Part shown: positions 21,301-32,155 of the stretch, piece by piece
How positions within the stretch are numbered: the stretch's first letter is position 1
Layout: every line of letters starts with the position of its first letter
Assembly (NCBI GenBank): GCA_951640195.1
Contig: OX621169.1
Coordinates: 682,001 to 746,000, forward strand
DNA from: Porpolomopsis calyptriformis
Taxonomy: Eukaryota; Basidiomycota; Agaricomycetes; Agaricales; Hygrophoraceae
Direction of reading: 5' to 3'
DNA: 64,000 nucleotides
Program-made: the position numbers and the translations under genes
The notes under the pieces: model-generated
Database searches by the model: none
What the model saw: only the letters and a program-made list of their open reading frames with translations
What the model was told of the DNA's origin: nothing

Positions 21301-23412
21301 GTCCTTGCCATCACAAGAGTGATAACTGGAGCCGGCAGATTCTAAAGAGGTTCTGGAGGAATTTGCGATAGGTGAAAAAACGAGTGAAGGGTATGGAGCA
21401 AGAGGAGAAGGAGAGGATGATGCATTTTGCCTTGATGTACGTGGACTACCATTAGGAGAAGCCTCATAATTAGCGAAGGTTTGGGATGTAGGTGACCGAG
21501 TGAGATTGGAGGTAGGGGTTGGAGAGCGGAAGATTCTGTTTGCAGGTGATATGGGTGATCCCAGTTCAACACCGGATATGATGGAGGGAGGACGGTTATC
21601 CTCGGCCGAGTCTGAAGCAGGATTCCAACTAGAAGGAGAGGTACTTCCCTGTCCTCGGTCAATCAAAGGTGAATCGGGAAATGCCGGGGAGCGAAGAGAC
21701 CGAGAAGTGGACTTCAAGCGCCCAAGGGTACCGTGAATATCGGAGCTGATACCATTTTCACTAGCCCAACTGCCATCTCTGCTATGTCCGAGGAGACTAT
21801 CACTCCCTCCTTGCGATTTCTGAGGACTAGCTGGGGGATTCCACTTGATATTGGAGGGTGTGCCAGGACGGGAGGATACGGCCATGGGCTGGTAAGTAGG
21901 ACCTGATAGTGGTGATGAAGGCCGTCTCCGAGTGAGAGGTAGTGAATTGAGGGCGGTATCAAATTCAGTGGTAAAGCTCTCTCCAAATCGCATGTGATCT
22001 TCAGGGAGGAAAGTGCCATCAGCTGACTTTGGAAGATAGAAAGGGGAGGGTGCGGAAGGAGAGGTTGGCCGAGGGGAATATCGAGAGGTCGAGGTGTTAG
22101 AATCCCGCCGAAGAAGTCCTGAGGCTAAGCGGGGAACGGTGGAGGCAGAATGGTCGATTGAGCTTGAAACCAATGGGGAAGTCGCGCGAGGAGTGGTTGA
22201 ATGTGAACGTGATTGATCGTCGGGATCTACGTCACGAGGGGTCATGGGTCTCGGCATTCCGGGTATATATCCTGGTAACCTCGGTGTGGGAGAAGTAGTT
22301 CCCGGTCGAACTTGAAGGACTGGGGGAGAGTGATGGGCTTCTGCTTCGGAGACCGATGATATCGCGGTGCCGGCTTCGACCATGGACTCGTTCTGTATAA
22401 AGGAGAAAGGTGTCAGGACTTTCGATGGATAAGTAAGAGGCGGGACGGACTGGATCTGGTGGAGAACGATCCTGGTCAGGTTCGGAAAGGACGAGTCGAG
22501 AACGAGGCATGACGATCTCATCCTCAGCCTCTTCCTCGATTTCCTTGATTGCCTGTTCCAAAGCGAGGGAGGCGCGTTTGAAAACGGCGGAACCAAGGGC
22601 TTTCGAAAGACGATACTCTGCGACGGACACAGGATGGTCAGAGGGAGGAGGACTGTGGACCTTTGTGATATTTTCTGAACTGGACTGGCCGGAAAACGAA
22701 GTTGCGCTGGCGTCTGGAGTGACCGGCCTCGGGTTATCGTCACCGGCGAGCGAGGACTCTGTGGGAGGGGTGGAGACTGGACTTGGTTGGTTGGAAACCT
22801 TTTGTGATAGCACGCTCCGGAAATATACGTCGTCTCTGAGGCGGCCAGAGCCAAACAGGTTGTTGCTGTACCGTTTGGTGTTGCGAGCGGAGGCGAAGGG
22901 AGATGTCGGGGATTGGGCGGAGTGGGGCGAGTGAGGGTCATCTTCGGTGGCGTCCAGGTCGTCGTCGAAGGATTTGCCGCCGGTAGAGATGGGGTTAGTG
23001 CCCCGGATGCGACCCAAGGTTTCGAGAATCATGTCCTCTTCCAGTTCGGAGAGCTGATTTTCTGCACCCTTAGCCCTTTGTTCGGCAAATCGAGAGCGCA
23101 AGTCGTCCAAGGAGAGAGGATTGCCAGAAGAGGTGCGGAGGAGCGTGAAGCGCCGGGTGAGGCTATATCAGGAAGAGTGAGGGGAAGCTGTGCGAAAAAA
23201 AAAAAGGAGAAATTGGCTGACTCTGGCAAAATGAGGGAGGTGCGGAAGGCGCTGGCAGGGGGCAGCTCAGGCAAGGCGTCGGAGTCGTGTTGGAGGCCGG
23301 GGGGGATGGTGCGTTTCGCGTCGGACTTTTTGCTGGAAAGAAAGAGGGAGGTGAATGAGGGGGGAGAAGAGGAGGATAAAATAGGGATTTGGGGGTACCG
23401 AAAGCGATGCAT
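18338..23412 (-). CDS. Large disordered Ser/Pro-rich protein, conserved in Agaricomycetes
   Basis: Seven exons (23412-23222, 23162-22451, 22392-20995, 20938-19092, 19034-18876, 18800-18593, 18535-18338) splice to exactly 1,571 codons (1,570 aa). Most of it is SP/TP/RS-rich and probably disordered. Conserved islands are FRTSLILPDLTRRFTLLRTSSG...LDDLRSRFAEQR (N-terminus), ERYAGLTKSDFIAIQEKLV, SRLSQRFKKLRGTLR, TAAFNAVVRRTIIYPSES and a C-terminal block VEMANGETIWSIVNGL...QIGRLIENLSQGMDAGSF...HWTVEERLEHML. No enzyme motif is visible. I recall similar uncharacterised basidiomycete proteins and cannot assign a function. The intron at 18801-18875 contains a 16-G run. Confidence 0.75.
18839..18854 (+). 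repeat. Homopolymer G16 in an intron
   Basis: A run of 16 G on the plus strand (C on the coding strand) inside the intron at 18801-18875. It is likely polymorphic in length, and as a C-rich stretch it may act as a long polypyrimidine tract. Confidence 0.8.
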
Positions 23413-23572
23413 TGTTGGCTTTGTTCCCTCGTTTCGCACACGTTGAACTCAGGGTGTGGAATTGAAGGAGAAAAAGAGAGAAAATTGAGGGGGAAGGGGG
23501 GGAACGTGGTGAACACGAGTTTGAGGTGACAAATAATCAGAATTTACTTTTATAGTACTACGGGACTAAGGA

Positions 23573-24459
23573 TCAGGTAGCATGTCTGGAGGTGTGAGGG
23601 ACGTTGTGAGGAACGTTGTGAAGAGAGGAGAGTAGCGTACTTCTTGGTGTGCTCTTTGGCGTTTGCTACGAATTTCGCTTCGTCGTTCTTCAGCAGCTGT
23701 GGTGCGATAAGTGAACGGTCAAACACGGTTTACTCGCTTACAGCTGCAATATCAGGCTCGAAAGGGTCATCCGGGCTCGGATTGTTCACCTTTTCTTGGA
23801 TGATAGCCAGCACTGGTTCAGTCGTCAGCAGCGAACGAACGGTACACTAACCGTCGACTTGCCTGTGGATAACGACACAGAAGGTTTCCACTGCAGTTCG
23901 ATCAGCATCAGCCGTAACACATTTAAAGACATGCCTCGTCTCGGAGCACGGGCACACAAATATGCCCTTCCTCGTTGATCCCTGGGTGGTAAATCTTGGT
24001 AGTGAAAGTGACCTTTGGCACACAATCAGCGTGGCCACCACCAAACCAAGAAATCACGTACGGTCGGAGCCTTGAACGGAAAGTTCTCTGGCAGCGACAC
24101 CGTGAAATGGAACTTGCCGTTCTTGTACGGACTGTCCGACTGAGAGAGACGTAAGACACTACCGTATAAGTTCGTGCACGCTCACAGCGCCCTTCACCGT
24201 GCACTTCCACAAGAACAGATTGCTCTCGTCGGGCTCTACGGTGATTCCCTGTACATAAATTTCATAAATCCGCACGCAAACTCGAACCCGAGCCACACCT
24301 CGATCGGCTTGCTCACGATATCCGCAATCTCCTTTCAAGCACAAAGACTGAGCACAGATTCCAAGTAAACGACAGAACCACCACCTTTTGGATCCGACTT
24401 GAAGGACGTCAGCACACCACACGAACACCACACACACACGCTCACCGTAAAGCAGTCAT
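23573..24459 (-). CDS. Ubiquitin-conjugating enzyme E2, UBE2L3/UbcH7-like
   Basis: Ten short exons (24459-24446, 24397-24385, 24331-24299, 24248-24186, 24139-24062, 24012-23935, 23890-23863, 23812-23742, 23696-23641, 23585-23573) total 447 nt, giving 148 aa, typical for a bare UBC fold. The active-site segment IYHPGINEEGHICVPVL places the catalytic Cys at 86. The usual HPN tripeptide reads HPG (76-78). WKPSVSLSTVLAIIQEKVNNP and ...AKEHTKKHAT end the fold. The wording WKP after the catalytic loop is like UBE2L3 rather than UBC4. Two introns need GC-AG splicing (donors at 23934 and 23862). The start lies 41 bp from the divergent ASH2 start. Confidence 0.88.
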
Positions 24460-24500
24460 CGTCGTCGTCGTTGTTAAGAGTATATACACGTGATCAATCC
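24460..24500. promoter_or_regulatory. 41-bp divergent intergenic region (E2 / ASH2)
   Basis: The minus-strand E2 start (24459) and the first plausible plus-strand ASH2 ATG (24501) are only 41 bp apart. The stretch contains a GTC/GTT-rich repeat (CGTCGTCGTCGTTGTTAAG) and CACGTG at about 24487. Transcription of each gene therefore must start inside the other's transcribed region or within this gap. Confidence 0.5.
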
Positions 24501-26255
24501 ATGTTCCCCAGCGCTCACTCTTCTCCTCCTCCCGACTCTGATCCATCCAGGAAACGGAAACATGCCGCCCTCACATCCTCACCCCCGCCTTTACATCCCG
24601 CCCAGAACCTCCTCCCAATCCACCCCTTCACCCAGCCCCGCCTGACCATCTCCCCCCGCCCCCTCCTCGTCCCCGTCGCAGACGGCTCAGAGTACTTCAC
24701 AACCGAACAAATCGCCGTAAACCGCATCGGCTTTCGCTACACCCCAGCAGGCTTGGCCCCCCCAGGCTCCATCTTGCCCGCCCGCACCACAGAGAGTGCC
24801 CCAACCTGTTTTCGCGTCAGCTGGGAAGACCGCAGCCCATTCGTCAAGGTCACCCCCGACGGACTCGGCCTCTCCGGCGACAAGGGGTTCAGAAGCGCCC
24901 GCTGCAACGTTCCCGTCCGTCAAGGTCGCTGGTACATGGAAGTCAAGATCGAACATGGCGGCGGCGAACACGCCGAGGACAGCAACAAACGAGAGGGCAG
25001 CCATGTCAGATTGGGTTGGGGCAGGCGAGAGGCCCCCCTCAATGGTCCCGTCGGTCTCGACGGGTACAGCTATGGGTTCAGAGACAAGACCGGTGAAAAG
25101 ATAACCTTATCCCGACCGCGACCGTACGGACGGCCGTTCGCCTCCGGCGATGTCATTGGCATGTACATCTCTCTCCCTCCCCTACGCAATCCCAACATGA
25201 ACGACCCTCATGACCCCGCCCACATCAAGCGCGAACGTATCCCCATCGAATTCAAAGGCCAAGCCTATTTCGAGTCTCTCGAATACCCTCAGTCAAAAGA
25301 AATGATCTCTCTCATGGACTACTCAAACAAATCCGCCAACTCGGCTCCCATGCCGCCCTCATCCAAAAAATCAGCAACCGTCAAGAACCTCCCCGATCGT
25401 GCACGTGCCGGCAACAAACTGCCAGAAGAGTCCGCCCCACTCCGTCCACTCCCCGCCCTCCACCGCTCTCTCATCGCATTCTTCATCAACGGCGAATGTC
25501 AAGGCCCGGCATTCGTCGACGTCTACGACTACCTCCCGCTTTCCTCCACCAAATCATCTAGGAAAGGAAAGGAAAAGAAACGGAGCCGTGAGGGTACCGT
25601 AGAGCACAAAGAAAACCCGTTCGACGACGGCTCTCTCGGCTATTACCCCTTCATCTCCTTGTTCAACAACGCCCGCGTCCGGCTCAACCCCGGCCCAGAT
25701 TTTGAATTCCCACCCCCTCCAGATATCGATTCGCTCTGCAACGGCCATGTCGACGCAGCATCACCACCACCACCACCACGCACATGGCGGCCCATCTCTG
25801 AACGCTACTCTGAGTACTTTGCAGAGCAAGCACAGCTGGACGATAGAGAGGAGGACGAAGCCAAATTCGAGGCCGCCCGTAGAGCCGCCTTGGAGTCCGC
25901 CGAGGCAGAAAAGAAGGCCCAGAAGGAGAAAAAACGGCAGCAGGCCGAGGCCAGGAAACGCGCCAAAAAGGTCGCCGCAGGTGATCCACCCCCGCCAGAG
26001 TCTTCTTCAGTAGCCACACCCGACGACGACCGGTTCGGGCCCATCCCTTTATCGGCCACGTTGCAAACGATGGTCGACCAAGGTTTCCATGTGTTTGACC
26101 TCGGCAGTCAAACTCATTCACCCGCTCCCACCTTCACATCCAGCGTCGATATCCATGGCGGAGCCCAGAGTGGCTGCAACTCAGACTATGGAGAAGTAGA
26201 CGAAAACCGCGAAAGGGAAGAGGTATCATCCACTCTCCTGGATATCATTAGGTAA
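24501..26255 (+). CDS. BRE2: COMPASS subunit Ash2/Bre2 (SPRY domain)
   Basis: A single exon of 584 aa. The split SPRY domain begins near residue 103 (CFRVSWEDRSPFVKVTPDGLG), with RSARCNVPVRQGRWYMEVKIE, HVRLGWGRREAPLNGPVGLDG, YSYGFRDKTGEK and GDVIGMYISLP, all hallmarks of Ash2L/Bre2. A long insert precedes IAFFINGECQGPAF and YYPFISLFNNARVRLNPGPDFE. The C-terminal third is a charged E/K/A-rich helix. No PHD finger is present, as in yeast Bre2. The protein pairs with Dpy30/Sdc1 in the Set1 histone H3K4 methyltransferase complex in the nucleus. A frame extends upstream to 24399 but would run into the E2 gene; 24501 is the first ATG with a reasonable context. Confidence 0.88.
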   Translation: MFPSAHSSPPPDSDPSRKRKHAALTSSPPPLHPAQNLLPIHPFTQPRLTISPRPLLVPVADGSEYFTTEQIAVNRIGFRYTPAGLAPPGSILPARTTESAPTCFRVSWEDRSPFVKVTPDGLGLSGDKGFRSARCNVPVRQGRWYMEVKIEHGGGEHAEDSNKREGSHVRLGWGRREAPLNGPVGLDGYSYGFRDKTGEKITLSRPRPYGRPFASGDVIGMYISLPPLRNPNMNDPHDPAHIKRERIPIEFKGQAYFESLEYPQSKEMISLMDYSNKSANSAPMPPSSKKSATVKNLPDRARAGNKLPEESAPLRPLPALHRSLIAFFINGECQGPAFVDVYDYLPLSSTKSSRKGKEKKRSREGTVEHKENPFDDGSLGYYPFISLFNNARVRLNPGPDFEFPPPPDIDSLCNGHVDAASPPPPPRTWRPISERYSEYFAEQAQLDDREEDEAKFEAARRAALESAEAEKKAQKEKKRQQAEARKRAKKVAAGDPPPPESSSVATPDDDRFGPIPLSATLQTMVDQGFHVFDLGSQTHSPAPTFTSSVDIHGGAQSGCNSDYGEVDENREREEVSSTLLDIIR

Positions 26256-26317
26256 ATGTGATACAATTTACTTCAAATACAAATCGGTAACACTGAAATA
26301 TTGAAATACTAATAATG

Positions 26318-29300
26318 TCACATCGGAGGTTTCCCAACTCCTGCAGTCCAACGAGGAGGAGGTGCGCGAACAATATATCTATACAGAGAAGCGAACACCG
26401 ATCAGTCACTTCCCACCACGAGAGTGTATCCCTTACCCAACAGTTTGGCCCAGCCCTTTCTCTTTCTCAACCCGTATATCAAAGACAAGTTCACCACTCG
26501 CGTGGTCCCATTTCACGCTACACCAATTTCTTCTCCCCATGATGTACTTGAGCTTGCGTGTTGAACCATCCGTGTCCGTTTGGAACATGGGAAGCTGGAT
26601 TCAATCGTTAGTTCACTAATCCTCCTCTCAGAAAAAGATGTCCACCACCATCGTTTCGTCCGTCTCGGCATAGTGCATCGTGCGATGATTTTTGGTAGCT
26701 AAGCTCGAAACCAGCGTAATCGCCCCGACAGGAGGCCTGAATTCCAAGTCAGACAAGCGGCATCAACGAAAAATGCGCGGACTCACGGTGTGTTTACAAT
26801 CGCACCTGGAAACACGAAATGTCAAAGTTCACCATAATAGGAGAAGAGAGATCTTACTCGAGACAACGTTGAGCATGTAACGAAAGTCGATAGTTGGGTC
26901 AACATCTGGTTTGTGTTTCCCTCTCCTTAGCGTCTTAAGCACACCAACGGCCGCGCAATGAACATCGCCAGACAAGAACGTGATTCTAATACGTTTGATC
27001 CTTGCAAAGTTTTGGAGCTGCAATATCAGCCAATTTCGTTCCTTCTAGTGACAGGGAAAGAAATATTCAGTAAATAACGTAGTTGATGGGAAAGTATCTA
27101 AAACCTTGTGTCCATCCGAACACCAGTGATCATTCTGTGAAAACAAAAAGTTTTTCAACATGCCACGCTGGCTCGGTAAAACTTACGAGATCGTCGAGCA
27201 ACTCTGCATCCGCATTAAACTTGTTCACAAATCCAGAAAGACCTAGTGAACGTGCTTTTCCCAGAGCGACCAACGGATTTAATTTGGACTCCAGCGATCG
27301 TTCCAGAAATACTAGCCGCGGATAAGCGATGGGGATGCCTGCGGATCTTGAGGTGAGCCATATAAGGTAACGATTTAATGAATTGGATACCCACCCAGTT
27401 GTACCACGAGGTGTTCCACCGAGTTGGGAAGATTGTCCAGTCGTTCAAAGATCTTCTTGTACTCCAGCGAACCGCATACTTGATCCTTTTTACGCTCAGC
27501 TCTAGAGAGTCGGTCAGCAGTTATAAATATAACGGGCTTATGCATCACTTGCCGGCAGTCCAATAGTAGCATAAAAGTTTGTGGGCCAAGATAACCAAGG
27601 AAGGAATGAGAACGGAAATGTATATAAGGCCCGTCACCACCAATTATTACTGATTTATAGAGATGTGCCCCTGGTCGATCATCGACCCCATCCAGCGCAG
27701 CTATATGTCAATGTCAATACAAAATCGCGGGGGAGTCCTAAGAGAAGGAGACATACGATTGATAAAACATTGAAACAAAAGGAAGAAGAAATACCCCCGG
27801 GACCCAATACTATAGAAAACAAAGTATCGGGTAGGTGAGATGGATTATGGGTTTCAGTACTAACTGCCGAAAGATCGGTGCCAGCTGAAGAGTGTCGGGA
27901 TCTGTTAAATAGTTAGTATGACCTCGTGCGAGAGAGAGAACACTGACAACTCCCAAAACCATCGATCTATGGAGTTCAACACTAATGAAGCGAGAGGATT
28001 GAAGTTCGACAACTCACCAGGTCTGCATAGATTCCAGAATTCAATGATAGTTTTTAGAAGTAATTGCTAGAACCCACCGTGATCATCTGTGATTGATAAC
28101 CAACAATGAATAAAATATGACTTGAAAATGACGACCACACCTTACCGGCCATGTTCAACATCGGACTAAGATGGAATAAGAATGATAAAGACAGAAGCAG
28201 CAAACGCTCACATGGTGCTATTTGCTCTCGCGAAAGCCCCACTCCGGAATGATTTGCAGTAATGATTAAAATAGAAGCGATCGACCGCTGCCGCTATTTC
28301 CTCTGTGAGCTTGTGAGTGATTCTCCGTTCAGGCCTTTCCGAGATCCATTCCTGCAGCTCAGGTTCTCTCGACACACTGAAGGATTTGTTGAGCAGGTGA
28401 AGAGACCCAAACATAAGCCACATACCCATCGCAGTATAATTGATCGCCGCCACCGACCAAGACATGAAAAGGTTCCACCTCGTGTCGGGACAATAGATCT
28501 ACCCATACCGGATCGTAACCACTCTTGAAACCTGTCCCGCAAAAATCGTCAGGGTTGACCCCAGCACTGAATCCATTACACTAACCCGAGTGGTAAGCAT
28601 AAGTACACCATAAAAAAAAAAAACACCAAACCCACCGAATAAGCCGCACAGCGCATATTTTGTTGTCGCCCAGGAACATAAAATGCAAACTCTTGACCAT
28701 GATTCACACTATACCGTATCTTCATCTCATTCTCCCCAAGTGGCACCTGAATACAAAATCGCCAGAACGTAAATGTACTAGAGATCCCCGTTCAGTCCCC
28801 CAAAAAAAGAAAAGTTTGTGCTGAAAAAAAAAGAGCCATACCCCACATTCCCCGCGTACATCCAAATCTCCTGGCCGAGCACCTGTTTGAACTGGGCGTT
28901 GGGTCCCGGCGTCGTCGTGTGGTTGGCCACCCTGGGCGGCGGCGCAGTGGCCGAGTGAAGATCGGCAGGGTGCACGGCCAGGTCGAACGAGCTTGCGGTC
29001 GCCACACCATTGCCCTCTCTGTGATAGGTTGGCTGGTCCGGGTCCCACTCAACCGCGAGCGTGGGATGAGGGTCGTAAGAAGAACCGAAATCAGCGGCTA
29101 TAAATATCAAAAAGTCACCATAAAATCCAACGGAGATCCCGAACGGTCTTTTGGACACATACTAACGATTAACACCGCGCCATTCCACACGCCTAGCTCG
29201 TCCACGGTGTCATAACGCAGGAGAGGCCCCGTCATAAGCTGCAAGTAAGGATTCATACGGGCCATTCTTGAAACGTTCGACCTCTCCATCGGGGTCAATT

Positions 29301-29571
29301 TCGACCACGGACTAGCCGAGCTTCGGGTCTGTGCCCCATTACTGTCCTCTGCGGACGGCTGAGCGACGGATGGCGGTTCCGAAGTATAGTCCGGAAGAGA
29401 CTGGTCCATTGGCATCGTCTGCTCTACAGGCTGGAACTTTCCATCAGGACCGCGAAATTGGTCGCCCTCCTGAAACAAAGATGAGGCCACCTGTGACGCC
29501 CACAAAACGCAAATGACGACGCTTGCCTTCCCTTGAGCTCTCCGTTGAGCATGCCATCCTGCATGATCCAT
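26318..29571 (-). CDS. PhoD-like phosphatase domain protein (PhoD_2 type)
   Basis: Intron-rich gene; joined pieces read MDHAGWHAQRRAQGK, EGDQFRGPDGKFQPVE, NGAVLIVTADFGSSYDPHPTL, YSCNGFSAGVNPDDF, EPFHVLVGGGDQLYCDG, REPELQEWI, HYCKSFRSGAFARANST, IPMLNMADDHDLIDGFGSYPDTL, GSRGYFFFLLFQCF, DCRAERKKDQVC, NDHWCSDGHK, FLSGDVHCAAVG, and a C-terminus GRRNWCSVKWD...YIVRAPPPRW, stop at 26318. GGGDQLYCD and DDHDLIDG are the metal-binding motifs of the fungal PhoD-like family. It is presumably a metallophosphoesterase; the substrate is unknown. The donor at 27552 is GC (CG|GCAAGT) and another GC donor is likely at 29526. It starts about 106 bp after CAP on the same strand. Confidence 0.8.
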
Positions 29572-29677
29572 TTCGTTGGGTGAGGCTATGGGAGAACCGT
29601 CAACTGCCTTTTTGGAACGCCAAAGCAACGAACAAATATATTCATTCTGGTACATAGTCACCGTACAGCATGGCGTA

Positions 29678-31569
29678 CTATCCGATATGTTCTACGACAA
29701 CGGTCACCAATTTCCCGTCTTTCACGACCGTCTTGAGCATCTCAGGCACCGCGTGTTCCTCAAACACACCCTCTTCCTCGTCCTCAACAGGTAAACTGAC
29801 ATTGATGCTGCTGCATTTCGCCGTGGTGAGTTCTGTACTAAGGCAGCCCTTGGACAAGTAAATTTGGCCGGAATCCGTGGAGTCTAGTTGGATCGTGGGC
29901 GCCGACCCTGTGATTTGAAGAGCGAAGGATGGCGAATTGGTAACCGAAATAGTGGAAATCACCGAGTCGACGAGGACGGATGTTTTAGTGCAGTTGACTG
30001 AAAGTGGGCCGTTAGCTTGACTAAACTTCGACAAGATCCGGCTTACCTATGGTAACGGCGTTCACTTTACCCTTAACCTGAACCGTGCAATTTTTACATC
30101 CGAAGAGATTGACAATTTGGTTGAGTTCGCCATTCTCGACAACCAGGTTGGACTCGTTTTCCTGATATTCCTGAACGCGAATTCAGTGATGAGTTCCGGT
30201 ATGATCGTTTCGCTGCTTACAATGACCCATTTGCTCCCTTCCAATGCGAACTTGGATGGCCTCTTTCCAGATAGTGACTGTGGTTTCGATGGCTTCACTG
30301 GTTTTTTCACACCTACAAAATGAACCATGAATGGAATGCCAGCCTTGCAATCGCAGAGACAAACCTTGAACAGCCGGTGGTGAGGCTGGCGCAACGGATT
30401 GCTGCCTCAAAGAGGGGTTCTTGTGGGTCATTTCGGTCTTGTCGACCTTCCTTAAACCTTTTGTTACAGCGTCTCCGCGGTTGAGCTCTGCAAACACAGC
30501 CGCCACACCCCCAGACGAAGGTTTAGCGCCAGACGAGGCGGGCGGAGCAGTGGTATACTGCGCGACTGTTATACCCTACCAAAACAACTTGGTCCGAAGG
30601 AGTATTGAGAGGAGGGTTGGGGACTAACTTTAACATTCCACACTAGCCCAGTGGTGTGATATTCCATGACATACGAACGACACTGGTCTAGAAGACTGAT
30701 AAATAACTTGACCCATTCTGCGTGTTTGGGATCTCTGTTCAATCGCGTTCAGGTTCGTGGATTGATCGACCGTAACGGGACACATTACTTTGCTTTATAC
30801 TCTTGAATGACCTTGTTTCCATAAAACTCTGTTGAATCTTTGACATCAATAATATAAGGACCGGGCGTTGGCTGTGAATGAGTGAATTTGCAAAGCCAAG
30901 AGATGCACGCCTCCTGACTTACTACCGTGACCCATCCGACATATGGGGCGCCTGCTGCCACAGTCGAGAGGTGGGTGAACCAATCTCGGTCCTTGCGACT
31001 TGCGTCTTTCAAGCGTGTGATGACTTCGATGTCTGCTTGAAGGGGGGCAAGCAACTCTTCGAACACTTTCTGTTCAGGCTTCTGACATTGGGCAGCCATG
31101 AGGAGAAGGGCACGGAGGTGTGAGAATTGTCTGTCGAGGAGATCTGCCTGAGAGTGTCACGGGGGATGAGATTGATGGATTAACTCATGGGCAAGGCTTG
31201 CATACCTGCTCAACCAGAGATGGGCCAGCAAATGACCGAGTCAACTCCAAGAAAGATGTCAGTTTTCCACCGATGACAAGCTCATCGAATGCAACAACAC
31301 TTTGAGGGATCTGGGTCATTGATGCTGGTGCAGAGGGTGCTTGGGGTGGGGGTGGAGGTGGTGGGGGTGGAGGCGGAGGTGGAGCAGCCAGAGTTGGGTC
31401 GTCTCGCAAGTCATCAAATCTGTGAATCTTGTGGTCGAATTCCTCAGACAGGTCTTCCAGTCGTGAGGTTGCGGCTTCCAACCTTGAAAGAAGGTGAAGA
31501 TGGGTGTCTGAGTGGATGAGAGCAGACGAACCGTTTGATTATCGTTGTCAAAGAGTTCAGACCTGACAT
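29678..31569 (-). CDS. SRV2: Adenylyl cyclase-associated protein (CAP/Srv2)
   Basis: Nine exons (31569-31532, 31482-31206, 31147-30923, 30871-30789, 30734-30629, 30575-30365, 30312-30221, 30170-30047, 29997-29678) total 1,476 nt, giving 491 aa. Order: N-terminal coiled coil (RLEAATSRLEDL), a 13-Pro stretch, the helical folded domain (DWFTHLSTVAAGAPYVGWVTV, EYHTTGLVWN), a WH2-like KVDKTEMTHKNPSLR, a second Pro-rich link, and the CARP beta-helix (NLVVENGELNQIVNLFGCKNCTVQVKGK...VNCTKTSVLVDSV). CAP recycles cofilin-bound G-actin and in fungi links actin with adenylyl cyclase. It starts 45 bp after the stop of the release-factor gene on the same strand. Confidence 0.9.
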
Positions 31570-31614
31570 GCTCAGACCAAGCGCGCAGTACCGATTACGG
31601 TAACTAATAACAAA

Positions 31615-32155
31615 TTATTCTGGCTTTCTGGCTTTCTTTCTCGCTTTCTTTCGCCTGCGACGCTCTCTCTCGCGTTGCTTTGCTATCTTCAGATCTCGAG
31701 CAGACAGCCCTGGGTTCATCATCTCATCCAACTGGACATCGGTCACCGATATGAGTCTGAACAGGTTTCAGTTTCACCCACTTTTTCGAGCAGCAATCGA
31801 CGTGCTAATCTCCGGTTTGCGTGAAGAGAGCGGGTTTGTTGACAATCGACACGGATGCCGGTTGGCTTGTGTAATAGCTGTACATTATTCTCGGTCTTAT
31901 TGATCGACTGACCGCCTGGTCCACTGCCTGTGATTGCCAATGTAAATGTCATTCCAGACAAAAATTTGAAGACTGACCTCGCACAAAGGATTCTCTCAGA
32001 TCACTTTCATTCAGTTCAGGCACACGCCGGGCCTTGTGGACTTTCTTCAAGGCGGAGAAGTAGCGGGGAACAGACGGTTCACTGTTGATCTGATTCAGAA
32101 ATGGAGTCAGAGTCTCACGAAACTGACTTTTTCTGCACACTTTTGATCGTGTCAT
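31615..32155 (-). CDS. Mitochondrial class I release factor-like rescue protein (MTRFR/Rso55 type)
   Basis: Three exons (32155-31978, 31927-31782, 31731-31615) encode 146 aa. The peptidyl-tRNA hydrolysis motif GGQ is in SGPGGQSINKTENNVQL, followed by KPTGIRVDCQQTRSLHANRRLARRLLLEKLDE, and a very basic tail (RERERRRRRKKARKKARK) that in this family reaches into the mRNA channel. There is no stop-codon-recognition domain, so it belongs with ribosome-rescue factors such as human MTRFR (C12orf65) and yeast Rso55. The only in-frame ATG upstream (32155) lies inside the last coding exon of MZM1, so the two coding regions overlap by 41 nt in different frames on the same strand. Confidence 0.8.

Noticed and set aside
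25684..26121. 145-codon minus-strand frame
   Set aside because: Antisense to the single-exon ASH2 gene, whose SPRY domain and codon pattern are clear; the minus frame has no features.
28778..29158. Separate small gene on the minus strand
   Set aside because: DFGSSYDPHPTLAVEWDPDQP and following residues are exons of the PhoD-like protein; the frame only looks separate because of short introns.
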